Positions 17,252 through 26,196 of a stretch of DNA of 64,000 nt are shown piece by piece. The stretch is from the NCBI RefSeq assembly GCF_024612015.1, contig NZ_CP102512.1, positions 2,542,001 to 2,606,000 of the forward strand, in the 5' to 3' direction. Numbering within the stretch: position 1 is the first letter of the stretch; every line of letters starts with the position of its first letter. The notes under the pieces are model-generated. The model was not told the DNA's origin, did no database searches, and worked only from the letters and a program-made list of their open reading frames with translations. The translations under genes were made by a program, and so were the position numbers. This DNA is from Streptomyces sp. CA-210063. Lineage in GTDB: Bacteria; Actinomycetota; Actinomycetes; Streptomycetales; Streptomycetaceae.

Positions 17252-18439
17252 TCAGGAGCGTACTTCGAGGAGCGGGACGAGCTGTTCCACCGGCGTCATC
17301 GAGCCGTGGTTGCCGACCATCGCCGACTCCTTGGGTTCCCGCTCGGAGGCGGTGATCAGGACGTCGTCGCGTGCGGCCGCGACGACGTCACCGATGCGGG
17401 CGTACACGCGGTCGTCGACATGCGGTCCGAACCAGCCCGCCGCGATCGCCTCGTCGCGCGAGGCGATCCAGAACTGCTCACCGAGCACCTCGCGCCAGCA
17501 GGTCAGGACGTCCCTCTCGGCACCCGGCACCGCGTAGACGTGGCGGGCGCGGCCCTCACCGCCCAGAAGGGCGACCCCGGCGCGCAGTTCCCAGTCCTCG
17601 TCGAAGTCGATGCGGTGCTGCTCGTCGAACGGGATGTCGATCATGCCGTGGTCGGCCGTCACGTACAGGGCCGTGCGCGGCGGGAGTTGCTCCGCCAGGC
17701 GCTGGACCAGCCGGTCGACGTACATGAGCTGGCCGCGCCAGGCGTCCGAGTCGACACCGAAGCGGTGCCCCGCGCCGTCCAGCTCGGAGTAGTACGTGTA
17801 GATCAACGCGCGGTCCCCGGCAGCCAGTTGCTCAGCGGCCACGTCCATGCGGTCGTCGCCGGAGAGGCGGCCGTGGAAGGTGCCGCCGCTCAGCGCGATC
17901 TGGGTGAGGGGGGTGGTCTGGAAGGCCGGGGAGGTGACCTGGGCGGTGTGCACACCCGCCTCGTCGGCCAGCTGGAAGATCGTGGGGTACGGCTGCCACA
18001 CGCGCGGCGACGTCCACGGCTGCCAGCGGAGCTGGTTCATCAGCTCCTCGGTCTCCGGGTTGCGGACCGTGTAGCCGGGCAGCCCGTGCGCGCCCGGCGG
18101 CAGGCCGGTACCCACGGAGGCGAGGGAGGTGGCGGTGGTGGCGGGGTAGCCCGCGGTGAGGGGGCGGCCGGTGCCACCGCGCGAGGACGCCAGCAGCGCG
18201 GTCATGAAGGGCGCCTCGTCCGGGTGCGCTCTCAGCTGCTCCCAGCCGAGACCGTCGATCAGGAACACGCAGTTCCGGTCGGCCGCCGTCAGCTCCGGTA
18301 TCGAGGCCGTCGTACCGGGGACTTCCATGCCCGCCGCGAGGGTGGGCAGGAGGTCGGCGAGCGAGCCGGTGCCGTACTCGGGGACGGGGGCGGAGCCGAC
18401 GGCGAGGGGTTCCGGGTGGTCCCAGGTGGACAGCGCCAT
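17252..18439 (-). CDS. Alkaline phosphatase superfamily phosphodiesterase
   Basis: A 395-residue type I phosphodiesterase/nucleotide pyrophosphatase-like protein. Metal ligands and nucleophile match the family: FLIDGLGW (near 60), the nucleophilic Thr in PATTATSL (near 100), the HGLPGY loop, YYSELDGAGHRFG, TADHGM and GNHGSM. No signal peptide is seen, so it is probably cytoplasmic. The ATG overlaps the preceding DUF5998 stop by one base (TGATG), so translation is coupled. The substrate is not evident. Confidence 0.87.
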   Translation of the reverse strand: MALSTWDHPEPLAVGSAPVPEYGTGSLADLLPTLAAGMEVPGTTASIPELTAADRNCVFLIDGLGWEQLRAHPDEAPFMTALLASSRGGTGRPLTAGYPATTATSLASVGTGLPPGAHGLPGYTVRNPETEELMNQLRWQPWTSPRVWQPYPTIFQLADEAGVHTAQVTSPAFQTTPLTQIALSGGTFHGRLSGDDRMDVAAEQLAAGDRALIYTYYSELDGAGHRFGVDSDAWRGQLMYVDRLVQRLAEQLPPRTALYVTADHGMIDIPFDEQHRIDFDEDWELRAGVALLGGEGRARHVYAVPGAERDVLTCWREVLGEQFWIASRDEAIAAGWFGPHVDDRVYARIGDVVAAARDDVLITASEREPKESAMVGNHGSMTPVEQLVPLLEVRS

Positions 18440-19026
18440 CAGCGGGCGGGGTCCGCGGTCGCCTCGGAGAGGGACTGCGCGAAGGTGAGGGCCTGGCGCA
18501 CGGTCTCCGGGCCGTCCCCGGCCTCGCTCACGCGCAGGCTGAGGTCGTCCGCCGTCGAGCTGCCCGTGTACCCGTGGTCCGCCTCGCAGTTGGGGTCGCC
18601 GCAGGCGGCGGGCTCCAGGTCGATGCGGGAGACGGCGCCCCAGCCGATGGTCAGGACGACCTCGCGGGGCGGGGTGCCCGGTGTGTAGGACTCGGGGTTG
18701 GCGACGACCCGGCTGACCACGACCGACGAGATCCGGCCGATCTTCACCGACTCCGTCGACGTCGTGGCGTACGGCGTCGGCGAGGTGCTGTCCGCGGCCT
18801 GCTCGTCGGTGTGGCTCACGATGAAGCGGTTGGCGGTCAGGACGAGCACGGTGACGTGCCGCCGCACCTCGTTCGCGTCGAACGTCGTCTCCTGATGCAC
18901 CAGGTACGACTTGATGGCCTCGCCGCCGACAGCGGCCTCCACCGCCTCGGCCACGAGGGCCGGGTAGTAGCCGCTGCGCTCGATCGCCGCACGCAGCCCC
19001 TGGGTCGTCGTACTGGTCTTGGCCAT
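18439..19026 (-). CDS. DUF5998 family protein
   Basis: A 195-residue soluble protein conserved in actinobacteria, function unknown. It begins MAKTSTTTQGLRAAIERSG, contains a beta-rich middle (RRHVTVLVLTANRFIVSHTDE) and a CGDPNC motif that might bind metal. The ATG at 19026 has AGGA nine bases upstream. It is the first gene of the operon with the phosphodiesterase and tdk and overlaps the former by one base. Confidence 0.82.
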   Translation of the reverse strand: MAKTSTTTQGLRAAIERSGYYPALVAEAVEAAVGGEAIKSYLVHQETTFDANEVRRHVTVLVLTANRFIVSHTDEQAADSTSPTPYATTSTESVKIGRISSVVVSRVVANPESYTPGTPPREVVLTIGWGAVSRIDLEPAACGDPNCEADHGYTGSSTADDLSLRVSEAGDGPETVRQALTFAQSLSEATADPAR

Positions 19027-19167
19027 GACGTCCATCCTACGGTGGCGCACTGACTGCGAGGGACCGCTCTGCCGTCTCTGTTCTGTCGTGGACCGATCAA
19101 TGCGCGGGGCCGTGCGCCGTCCCTGCGGGGTCCGCGCGCCGTCTTCGGTGTGCCGGGAGCGTCGTCC

Positions 19168-22074
19168 TCAGTACACCGGAAGCGTCCGCGGGCCGAGGTC
19201 GTCGCGGGCGGGCGGGCGCGCGAGCCGTACGGTGGCGCCGAGCACGCTCAGCCCGCGCGGGGCGACGACGACGGGCTCCAGGGAGACCGCCACCACCTCG
19301 GGGTGGTCGTCGACCAGGCGGGAGACCCGCAGCAGCAGCTCCTCCAGCGCCTCCGTGTCCACGGGGGCGGAGCCGCGCCAGCCGAAGAGGAGCGGAGCCG
19401 TCCGGATCGACCGGACCAGCGAGGCCGCGTCCCGCTCGGTGGCCGGAATCAGGCGGTGCGCCATGTCGCCGAGCAGCTGCGACGCGGGCCCGGCGAGCCC
19501 GAAGGAGAGCACCGCTCCGGCCGCCGGGTCGATCACCGTTCGCACGATCGTGTCGACTCCGCGCGGGGCCATGCCCTGCACGACCGGGCGCAGCTCCGCC
19601 GGCCCACCGAACAACTCCGTCAACTCCGCGTACGCCCGTCGCAGTTGCTCCTCGTCCGCCAGCTCGAGCCGTACGCCGCCCAGGTCGGCCCGGTGCCGCA
19701 GGTGCGGGGCGGTCGTCTTGAGCGCCACCGGGTAGCCGATGGCCCGGGCGGCCGCCGCGGCCTCGTCGGGCGTGGGCGCGGGCCGGGCCTCCCGCACGCG
19801 GATGCCGTACCGCGCGAGCAGCGCGACCGTCTCCCGCGCCCCGAGCGTCAGCCCCTCGCCCCTGGCCAGCAACGCGTCGATCTGCTCGGCCGCCCCCTTC
19901 TCATCGATGTCCTCGTACTCGGGCACCCGCCCCGGCTCGGCCGCCTCCCGCCGCCACTGCGCGTAGTTCACGGCTTCGGAGAGAGCGCGGACGGCACGCT
20001 CGGCGGCGGGGTAGGCGGGGATGAGGTGCGCTTCGGAGGGGGGCGCCGCCGCGTCGGCCCGCCCTGCCTGCGGAGCCGTCCCGATCCCCTCCGTTCCCAC
20101 GGTGGGCAGTCGTTCCGCAGGACGATGGGGGTCCCCCCGGTCGAGCGAAGCCGAGAGTGGGGAAGGGTGGGCACCGCCCGCAGCGCCGGGCGCCTTGTCT
20201 CCGGCCTGAGGCGCGGTACTGGCCGCGGCCGACAACGCCTCGGCGAGCCCGCCCAGCTCGACGTGCACGACAAGCACCGGCTTGCACGGATTCGCGGCTG
20301 CCGCGGACCGCAGCGCCTCGGCCAGAGCCGCGTCACCGGGCGATGTCTCCCCCAACGCCGGTATCGCCGTCACCACGACCGCATCGCACGACTCGTCCGC
20401 CAGCGCCCCCGACAGGGCCCGCCGGAAGTCCTCCGCTGAAGCCCCGGTCGTCAGATCCACGGGGGGCGACGGGCGGAGCCCCTCCGCGAGGCACGCGTCA
20501 TAGGTGAGCATCCCCAACGACTCCGAGTTCCCCACGATCGCCACCCGCGGCCCCGCCGGCAGCGGCTGCCGGGCCAGGAGCAGCCCCGCGTCCACCAGTT
20601 CCGTGATCGTGTCGACCCGGATCACCCCGGCCTGCCGCAGCAGCGCGGACACGGTGGTGTGGGGCAACCGCGTGGCGCGTACGGCATGGCCCTGCGGAGC
20701 GGAACCGTGGCGCGCCCCCTGCACCACCACGAGCGGCTTGACCGCCGCCGTGCGCCGGGCGAGGCGGGTGAACTTGCGCGGGTTGCCGATGGACTCCAGG
20801 TACATCAGGACGACATCGGTGTCCGCGTCCTCGTACCAGTACTGGATGACGTCGTTCCCGGACACGTCCGCGCGGTTGCCGGACGACACGAAGGTCGAGA
20901 CGCCGGTGACCCCGGTGACGCCTCCCCCGCGCCGGTGCAGCCGGGACAGCAGGGCGATCCCGATGGCGCCGGACTGGGCGAAGAGGCCGATGCGCCCGGA
21001 GCGCGGCATCTCGGGGGCGAGCGAGGCGTTGAGCCGTACGTCGGGGGCGGTGTTGATGATCCCGAAGGCGTTCGGCCCGATGATGCGCATGCCGTACGTG
21101 CGCGCCTGGCGCACCAGTTCGCGCTGGCGCTCGCGTCCTTCGGGGCCGCTCTCGGCGTATCCGGCGGAGACGACCACGAGCCCCTGCACGCCGTGTTCAC
21201 CGCACTCGGCGACGATCTCGGGGACGTGGGCGGCCGGTACGGCGACGACCGCGAGGTCGACGGGGCCCTCGATGTCCCCGATGGACCGGTAGGCCGCGAC
21301 CCCGTCGAGCTCCTTGTCCTGCACGGCCTTGTTCACCGCGTACAACTGCCCTGTGAACCCCGCGTCCCGGAGGTTGGCGAGCACACTGCGGCCCACTCCG
21401 CCCGGCGTGCGCCCGGCGCCGATGACGGCGACCGAGCCGGGGGCCAGGAGCCGCTGGACGGACCGGGCCTCGGCGCGCTGCTCCCGTGCGCGCTGTACGG
21501 CGAGGGAGCGGTCGGTGGGCTCCAGGTCGAACTCCAGGCGTACGACGCCGTCCTCGAAGCTGCGCTTCTGCTGGTACCCGGCGTCGGTGAACACCTTGAT
21601 CATCTTGCTGTTTGCGGGCAGCACCTCGGCGGCGAAGCGTCTGATGTCGCGCTCGCGGGCGACGGCGGCGATGTGTTCGAGGAGGGCGGAGGCGACACCG
21701 CGGCCCTGGTGGGCGTCCTGGACGAGGAAGGCGACCTCGGCCTCGTCGGCGGGGGCCGACGCGGGCATTCCATCGGCGCCGATGCGGTCGTAGCGTACGG
21801 TGGCGATGAACTCGCCGCCGACGGTGGCGGCGAGCCCCACCCGGTCCACGAAGTCGTGGTGCGTGAAGCGGTGGACGTCCTTGGCGGACAGGCGAGGGTA
21901 CGGCGCGAAGAAGCGGTAGTACTTCGACTCGTCCGAGACCTGCTCGTAGAAGCTGACGAGACGCTCGGCGTCATCAACGGTGATGGGCCTGATGCGTGCG
22001 GTGCCGCCGTCACGCAGCACCACGTCGGCCTCCCAGTGGGCGGGGTACTCGTGCCGGTCCGACGAGGTCTGCAT
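19168..22074 (-). CDS. patA: GNAT acetyltransferase fused to NDP-forming acyl-CoA synthetase (Pat type)
   Basis: A 968-residue fusion. Residues 18-180 are a GNAT domain (FLVQDAHQGRGVASALL is the acetyl-CoA loop). Residues 205-300 form a CoA-binding Rossmann domain (VAVIGAGRTPGGVG), 310-600 the succinyl-CoA-ligase-like domains, and 730-960 an ATP-grasp domain (ALKTTAPHLRHRADLGGVRL). The acetyltransferase-first order is that of streptomycete PatA, which acetylates acyl-CoA synthetases on lysine; enterobacterial Pat has the reverse order. A Pro/Ala-rich linker (about 617-680) contains a dispersed DNA repeat. The start is ATG at 22074. Confidence 0.92.
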   Translation of the reverse strand: MQTSSDRHEYPAHWEADVVLRDGGTARIRPITVDDAERLVSFYEQVSDESKYYRFFAPYPRLSAKDVHRFTHHDFVDRVGLAATVGGEFIATVRYDRIGADGMPASAPADEAEVAFLVQDAHQGRGVASALLEHIAAVARERDIRRFAAEVLPANSKMIKVFTDAGYQQKRSFEDGVVRLEFDLEPTDRSLAVQRAREQRAEARSVQRLLAPGSVAVIGAGRTPGGVGRSVLANLRDAGFTGQLYAVNKAVQDKELDGVAAYRSIGDIEGPVDLAVVAVPAAHVPEIVAECGEHGVQGLVVVSAGYAESGPEGRERQRELVRQARTYGMRIIGPNAFGIINTAPDVRLNASLAPEMPRSGRIGLFAQSGAIGIALLSRLHRRGGGVTGVTGVSTFVSSGNRADVSGNDVIQYWYEDADTDVVLMYLESIGNPRKFTRLARRTAAVKPLVVVQGARHGSAPQGHAVRATRLPHTTVSALLRQAGVIRVDTITELVDAGLLLARQPLPAGPRVAIVGNSESLGMLTYDACLAEGLRPSPPVDLTTGASAEDFRRALSGALADESCDAVVVTAIPALGETSPGDAALAEALRSAAAANPCKPVLVVHVELGGLAEALSAAASTAPQAGDKAPGAAGGAHPSPLSASLDRGDPHRPAERLPTVGTEGIGTAPQAGRADAAAPPSEAHLIPAYPAAERAVRALSEAVNYAQWRREAAEPGRVPEYEDIDEKGAAEQIDALLARGEGLTLGARETVALLARYGIRVREARPAPTPDEAAAAARAIGYPVALKTTAPHLRHRADLGGVRLELADEEQLRRAYAELTELFGGPAELRPVVQGMAPRGVDTIVRTVIDPAAGAVLSFGLAGPASQLLGDMAHRLIPATERDAASLVRSIRTAPLLFGWRGSAPVDTEALEELLLRVSRLVDDHPEVVAVSLEPVVVAPRGLSVLGATVRLARPPARDDLGPRTLPVY
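20112..20170 (-). repeat. Dispersed palindromic Streptomyces repeat inside patA
   Basis: On the minus strand this reads CCCACTCTCGGCTTCGCTCG and continues through a GGGGGGACCCCC palindrome to an ATCGTCC end. This combination recurs in many Streptomyces genomes, usually between genes. Here it is in frame and encodes about 20 residues (about 635-654) of the interdomain linker without interrupting the protein. Confidence 0.6.
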
Positions 22075-22210
22075 GGGCCCCAGAGTACGGCTCGCGTACG
22101 ACAACGGCGCGGGGCAGTCTGGGGAAGCACGACAGAAGAACAACACAAGGACAGCAGCCGGTTCGCGGTCAGGCCGTGGGCCCGGTCCGGCGCGCTGCAC
22201 GATATGGGAA

Positions 22211-22239
22211 ACTGGTCTAGACAACCGGTCTAGACCTCT
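22211..22239 (+). promoter_or_regulatory. Two overlapping DasR-type (dre) operators upstream of ptsH
   Basis: Two copies of the GGTCTAGAC core lie 13 bases apart: ACTGGTCTAGACAACC (22211-22226) and ACCGGTCTAGACCTCT (22224-22239). Both match the DasR consensus ACTGGTCTAGACCACT at most positions. DasR, the GlcNAc-responsive GntR regulator, is known to control ptsH in Streptomyces. The sites end 35 bases before the ptsH start. Confidence 0.88.
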
Positions 22240-22274
22240 CTGAAGTACCCGAGACACCTGAAGGGCAGCATCAC

Positions 22275-22556
22275 ATGGCTGAGCGCCGCGTCAACGTCGG
22301 CTGGGCCGAGGGCCTCCACGCCCGCCCCGCATCCATCTTCGTCCGGGCCACCACGGCCTCCGGTATCCCCGTGACGATCGCCAAGGCCGACGGGAACCCC
22401 GTCAACGCGGCCTCCATGCTGGCGGTCCTGGGCCTGGGCGCCCAGGGCGGCGAGGAGATCGTGCTCGCCTCCGAGGCCGAGGGCGCGGACATCGCGCTCG
22501 ACCGCCTGGCGAAGCTCGTGGCCGAGGGGCTCGAGGAGCTCCCCGAGACGGTCTGA
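22275..22556 (+). CDS. ptsH: Phosphocarrier protein HPr
   Basis: A 93-residue HPr, the phosphate carrier between enzyme I and the sugar-specific EIIA proteins of the PTS. The phosphorylated His is H15 in GLHARPAS; the regulatory-site serine region is NAASMLAV (S47). The ATG is preceded by GAAGGGC. DasR-type operators upstream tie expression to GlcNAc and chitin metabolism. A hairpin terminator follows. It is monocistronic, as in other streptomycetes, and cytoplasmic. Confidence 0.97.
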   Translation: MAERRVNVGWAEGLHARPASIFVRATTASGIPVTIAKADGNPVNAASMLAVLGLGAQGGEEIVLASEAEGADIALDRLAKLVAEGLEELPETV

Positions 22557-22598
22557 GTAACGCGATAAAGGCCTGAAAAGGCACCCGCAGGCACCATC

Positions 22599-22632
22599 GA
22601 AGGGCTCGTCCGATTTATCGGGCGAGCCCTTC
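22599..22632. terminator. Terminator after ptsH
   Basis: GAAGGGCTCG (22599-22608) pairs perfectly with CGAGCCCTTC (22623-22632), with an inner CCG/CGG pairing. It lies between ptsH and the converging GntR gene and can serve both. Confidence 0.85.
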
Positions 22633-22726
22633 GCATTTCCCTGTCACACGTGGGGAGAAAATCTCTCTGCGGGCAGCAGAAATAATGCCCTTCGAATTTC
22701 TTCCCTCTTTGTATACGGCTCCCGTG

Positions 22727-23431
22727 TTAATGCCGGAGGCTCGGCATGTTTACGGGGTGTTGCGAAGTCCTCACACGCTCCGGGCGCTCCGCCCCGCCGG
22801 GCCCGGCGGGAAATCGGAGCCGGTGTGCGGCGGTGGCGCGCTCGGTGTGCAGGGACGTGATGGTCCGGGCCCGCTCGCCGTCGCCGCGCGCGACGGCGTC
22901 CACGATGCCGCCGTGCTCCGCCCAGGACTCCACGGGGTTGGCCGGCGCCTCGACCGCGTACATCCAGGCGATCTTGTGCCGCAGTTGGGCGAGTGTCGAG
23001 GTCAGCGCGGGACTGCCGGACGCCTGTGCGAGCGTCTCGTGGAACCAGCCGCCCAGGGAGCGCAGATCCTCGCTGTTGCCCCGCCTGGCGCGCTCCTGGC
23101 CCAGTCTGACCAGGCCGCGCAGCACCTTGAGGTGCGCCTCCGTGCGGCGCTGCGCGGCGCGGGCGGCGCCCAGCGGCTCCAGCAGCATGCGCATCTCCAG
23201 CAGGTCGGCGGCCTCCTGCTCGGTCGGCTCGGCGACACACGCGCCCGCGTGCCGACGGGTCACGACGAAGCCCTCGGCCTCCAGCGTGCGCAGCGCCTCG
23301 CGCACGGGGACGCGGCTGACGCCGTACCGGCGGGCGAGCAGTTCCTCGGTGAGGCGGCTGCCGCGCTCGTAGACACCCGCGACGATGTCATCACGGATCG
23401 CCGTGCATACCGAGTGCGCCGGAATACGCAT
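22727..23431 (-). CDS. GntR-family transcriptional regulator, FadR/FCD subfamily
   Basis: A 234-residue regulator. The winged helix (about 5-70) includes LTEELLARRYGVSRVPVREALRTLE, the typical GntR recognition segment. The all-helical FCD ligand domain (about 80-215) shows the acidic and His residues expected for metal/ligand binding (LLEMRMLLEP, HETLAQASG, HGGIVDAVARGDGERA). The ATG at 23431 has a strong GGAGG seven bases upstream. The ligand is unknown. It converges with ptsH and sits downstream of the M23 peptidase gene, and is probably transcribed alone. Confidence 0.87.
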   Translation of the reverse strand: MRIPAHSVCTAIRDDIVAGVYERGSRLTEELLARRYGVSRVPVREALRTLEAEGFVVTRRHAGACVAEPTEQEAADLLEMRMLLEPLGAARAAQRRTEAHLKVLRGLVRLGQERARRGNSEDLRSLGGWFHETLAQASGSPALTSTLAQLRHKIAWMYAVEAPANPVESWAEHGGIVDAVARGDGERARTITSLHTERATAAHRLRFPAGPGGAERPERVRTSQHPVNMPSLRH

Positions 23432-23573
23432 GACCGACCTCCGCCTTAATCCCCGTGAAACGTCGATGATTGACGTGTGTTCCAGCGACTCTATTGCAGT
23501 GAGCCGGAATTTCCGATGCCGGACCGGAATCCAGGGATATTTTTTGGACAGGAGGTACGTCACAACGCGGAAA

Positions 23574-23596
23574 GCCCCGGCTCGGTGAGCCGGGGC
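23574..23596. terminator. Terminator after the M23 peptidase gene
   Basis: GCCCCGGCTC pairs perfectly with GAGCCGGGGC across a three-base loop, 22 bases beyond the peptidase stop. Confidence 0.82.
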
Positions 23597-23617
23597 CTCG
23601 GGGTGAGCGCCGGAGCG

Positions 23618-24406
23618 TCAGACGTTCACGCCGTGCGAGCGCAGATACGCGACGGGGTCGATGTCCGAGCCGTACTCGGCCGTCGTGCGTGCCTCGAAGT
23701 GCAGGTGCGCGCCGGTGACGTTGCCGGTCGCCCCGGAGAGGCCTATCTGCTGGCCGGGGGTGACCGTCTGGCCGACGGAGACGCCGATGGACGACAGGTG
23801 GCCGTACTGGGTGTACGTGCCGTCGTTCATCTTGATCACGATGTTGTTGCCGTACGCGCCGCCCCAGCCCGCCTCGAGGACGATGCCGGAGCCGACCGCG
23901 TGGACGGCGGTACCGGACGCGGCGTGGAAGTCGACGCCGGTGTGGCTGCCGGAGGACCAGACGGCGCCGCCGGCCTTGTAGCCGGTGGAGATGTACGAGC
24001 CGCTGATCGGGGAGACATAGGCGTTGAGGCGCTCACGCTCAGCGGCGCGGGCGGCACGCGCCTCGACCTCCTCGCGCTCCTCGGCGGCGGCCCGTTCCTG
24101 CTCGGCCTTCTCGGCGGCGGCCTTCCTGGCCTCCTCCTGCGCCTTCTTCTTGACGGCAGCCACCTCGGCGGCCTGCTGCTGCGCGGCGGCCTGGGCGTCC
24201 ACCTGGTCGGCGACCGTGTCGCCGAGGACGATGATCTGGTTCAGGCCGGTCTGCTCGACGGCGGGCTCCTCCGCGGCGAGCGCGGGAGCGGCCAGGGTGC
24301 CGATGACACCGGTGGTGGTGAGTGCGGCGACGCCCACGTTCCTCGTGGTCGTGCGCTTCACACGGCCGGGGCGGCGGTGCTTCCCGGGGGCGCGGGTGAA
24401 CGCCAT
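23618..24406 (-). CDS. Secreted M23 (LytM) peptidoglycan endopeptidase
   Basis: A 262-residue secreted cell-wall hydrolase. A basic N terminus and hydrophobic run (about 20-44, ending APALA) form a signal peptide. Residues 65-128 are an Ala/Glu/Lys-rich coiled coil. The C-terminal LytM domain has HTGVDF and HLHFE zinc ligands plus the internal YGHLSS, so it looks catalytically complete and should cleave peptide cross-links. A c-di-AMP riboswitch precedes it; in Streptomyces, c-di-AMP turns off several such hydrolases during dormancy and osmotic adaptation. Confidence 0.93.
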   Translation of the reverse strand: MAFTRAPGKHRRPGRVKRTTTRNVGVAALTTTGVIGTLAAPALAAEEPAVEQTGLNQIIVLGDTVADQVDAQAAAQQQAAEVAAVKKKAQEEARKAAAEKAEQERAAAEEREEVEARAARAAERERLNAYVSPISGSYISTGYKAGGAVWSSGSHTGVDFHAASGTAVHAVGSGIVLEAGWGGAYGNNIVIKMNDGTYTQYGHLSSIGVSVGQTVTPGQQIGLSGATGNVTGAHLHFEARTTAEYGSDIDPVAYLRSHGVNV

Positions 24407-24433
24407 GAAGTGGCTGGTCCTTTCCTTCCCTCT

Positions 24434-24590
24434 CGCCTACCGGGTTAGCTGACGGGTTCGGAGCAGGAAGGTCTCCTACGGCTGCCCCTCGTTTCGCGTC
24501 GCTCGCGAAGGGCACCCGATTCACCCCAGGGACTGCGATGGGTCCCCGGCTCCCCTGGCTCGCGCCGTACGGGGACTCGGCGATGACTGT
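24434..24590 (-). promoter_or_regulatory. ydaO/yuaA-type c-di-AMP riboswitch
   Basis: The leader RNA of the M23 gene contains the family hallmarks in order: a GCCGAGTCCC start, a CTGGGGTGAATCGGG box, and the 3' block CCGAACCCGTCAGCTAACCC followed by GGTAGGCG. The aptamer ends about 28 bases before the ATG. c-di-AMP binding to this class normally switches expression off. Boundaries are approximate by a few bases. Confidence 0.9.
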
Positions 24591-24735
24591 CCGGTGCCGC
24601 GGCTGCGGCGCACTGCTGACGAACAGCCGGACCGACGCTAAGTGGGCCGCCTTCGAAATAACAAACGGATCACGGGATTTGTTGCCTACGCCACAGGTCA
24701 GACACGCAACCTCCGCCATCAATACGGACAAACGA

Positions 24736-24767
24736 GGGCCCTGGTGACTCTTCCGTCACCAGGGCCC
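24736..24767. terminator. Terminator after the M16 peptidase operon
   Basis: A perfect 13-bp stem, GGGCCCTGGTGAC with GTCACCAGGGCCC, and a six-base loop. It lies 41 bases past the M16 stop and ahead of the M23 promoter. Confidence 0.9.
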
Positions 24768-24807
24768 CTGAGGCACGCGTCCCTTTGTCCGGGTTCTCCT
24801 CGGACTT

Positions 24808-26196
24808 CTACTCGGCCGGTACGACGGTGACTTCGCCGATGCCGAGGGCCCTGACCGGCTCCTCGATCTGCTCGGCGTCGCCGACGAGGACGGTCACCAG
24901 TCGGTCCACCGGGAAGGCGCTCACGGCGGCCGCGGTGGCCTCCACCGTGCCGGTGGCGGCGAGTTGGCGGTACAGCGTCGACTGGTAGTCGTCCGGCAGG
25001 TACTGCTCGACCTGGTCGGCCAGCGTGCTCGCCACGGCCGCGGCCGTCTCGAACTTGAGGGGGGCGACCCCGACGAGGTTCTGCACGGCGACGTCCCGCT
25101 CGGCGTCGGTCAGGCCCTCGGCGGCGAGGGTGCGCAGCACCGTCCACAGGTCCTCGAGCGCCGGGCCGGTGTTCGGGGTGTCGACGGAGCCGCTGATGGC
25201 CAGCATCGCGGCGCCCGAGCCGTCGGGCGCGGAGCGCAGCACCTGGCCGAACGCGCGCACGCCGTAGGTGTAGCCCTTCTCCTCGCGCAGGACACGGTCC
25301 AGGCGGGAGGTGAGGGTGCCGCCGAGGCAGTAGGTGCCGAGCACCTGGGCCGGCCACACGCGGTCGTGCCGGTCGGCGCCCACCCGGCCGATGAGCAGCT
25401 GGGTCTGGACGGAGCCGGGGCGGTCCACGATGATCACCCGTCCGGTGTCGTCGGCGGTGACCGACGGCACGGGGCGCGGCTTGGCCGGGGAGCCTGTCCA
25501 GGCGCCCAGGGTGTCGCCCAGCACCGCGTCGAGGTCGACGCCGGTGAGGTCGCCGACGACCACGGCGGTGGCCGTGGAGGGGCGTACGTGCCTCTCGTAG
25601 AAGGCGCGTACGGCCGCGGAGTCGATGCCCTCGACGGTCTCCTCGGTGCCCTGGCGGGGGCGGGACATCCGCGAGTCGGCCGGGAACAACTGCCTGGAGA
25701 GCTCCTTCGCGGCCCGGCGGCCCGGGTTGGCGGTCTCATGCGGGATCTCGTCGAGCCGGTTGGCCACCAGCCGCTCGATCTCGCTGTCCTCGAACGCGGG
25801 TGCCCGCAGCGCGTCGGCGAGCAGACCGAGCGCCTTCGCCAGCCGTGACACGGGCACCTCGAGGGACAGCCGTACGCCGGGGTGGTCGGCGTGCGAGTCG
25901 AGGGTGGCGCCGCAGCGCTCCAGCTCGGCGGCGAACTCCTCGGCGGTGTGCTTGTCGGTGCCCTCGGAGAAGGCCCTGGTCATGATGGTGGCGACGCCGT
26001 CCAGGCCGACGGGCTCGGCCTCCAGGGGCGCGTCGAGGAGGACTTCGACGGCGACGACCTGCTGGCCGGGGCGGTGGCAGCGCAGCACGGTCAGGCCGTT
26101 GTCCAGGGTGCCGCGCTCGGGCGCGGGGAACGCCCAGGGCCTGGCCTCGCCGGCCTGGGGCTGCGGGTGGAAGTCCATGGTCGCGAGCTCGGTCAC
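24808..26196 (-). CDS. M16 peptidase-like protein lacking the zinc motif
   Basis: A 462-residue member of the insulinase/M16 family. The inverted HxxEH zinc motif is absent at the expected N-terminal position (ATIMTRAFSEGTDKHTAEEF), but the C-terminal substrate-binding segment SRLDRVLREEKGYTYGV keeps the Arg/Tyr pair typical of the non-catalytic partner. Its GTG overlaps the stop of the zinc-bearing partner as GTGA, with AGGAG eight bases upstream. The two should form a heterodimeric protease of the processing-peptidase type. The true substrate is unknown. Confidence 0.88.
   Translation of the reverse strand: MTELATMDFHPQPQAGEARPWAFPAPERGTLDNGLTVLRCHRPGQQVVAVEVLLDAPLEAEPVGLDGVATIMTRAFSEGTDKHTAEEFAAELERCGATLDSHADHPGVRLSLEVPVSRLAKALGLLADALRAPAFEDSEIERLVANRLDEIPHETANPGRRAAKELSRQLFPADSRMSRPRQGTEETVEGIDSAAVRAFYERHVRPSTATAVVVGDLTGVDLDAVLGDTLGAWTGSPAKPRPVPSVTADDTGRVIIVDRPGSVQTQLLIGRVGADRHDRVWPAQVLGTYCLGGTLTSRLDRVLREEKGYTYGVRAFGQVLRSAPDGSGAAMLAISGSVDTPNTGPALEDLWTVLRTLAAEGLTDAERDVAVQNLVGVAPLKFETAAAVASTLADQVEQYLPDDYQSTLYRQLAATGTVEATAAAVSAFPVDRLVTVLVGDAEQIEEPVRALGIGEVTVVPAE

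Noticed and set aside
19150..22233. Long open frames on the + strand opposite patA
   Set aside because: Antisense artefacts of high GC content; the minus-strand frame has complete, ordered GNAT, CoA-ligase and ATP-grasp domains.
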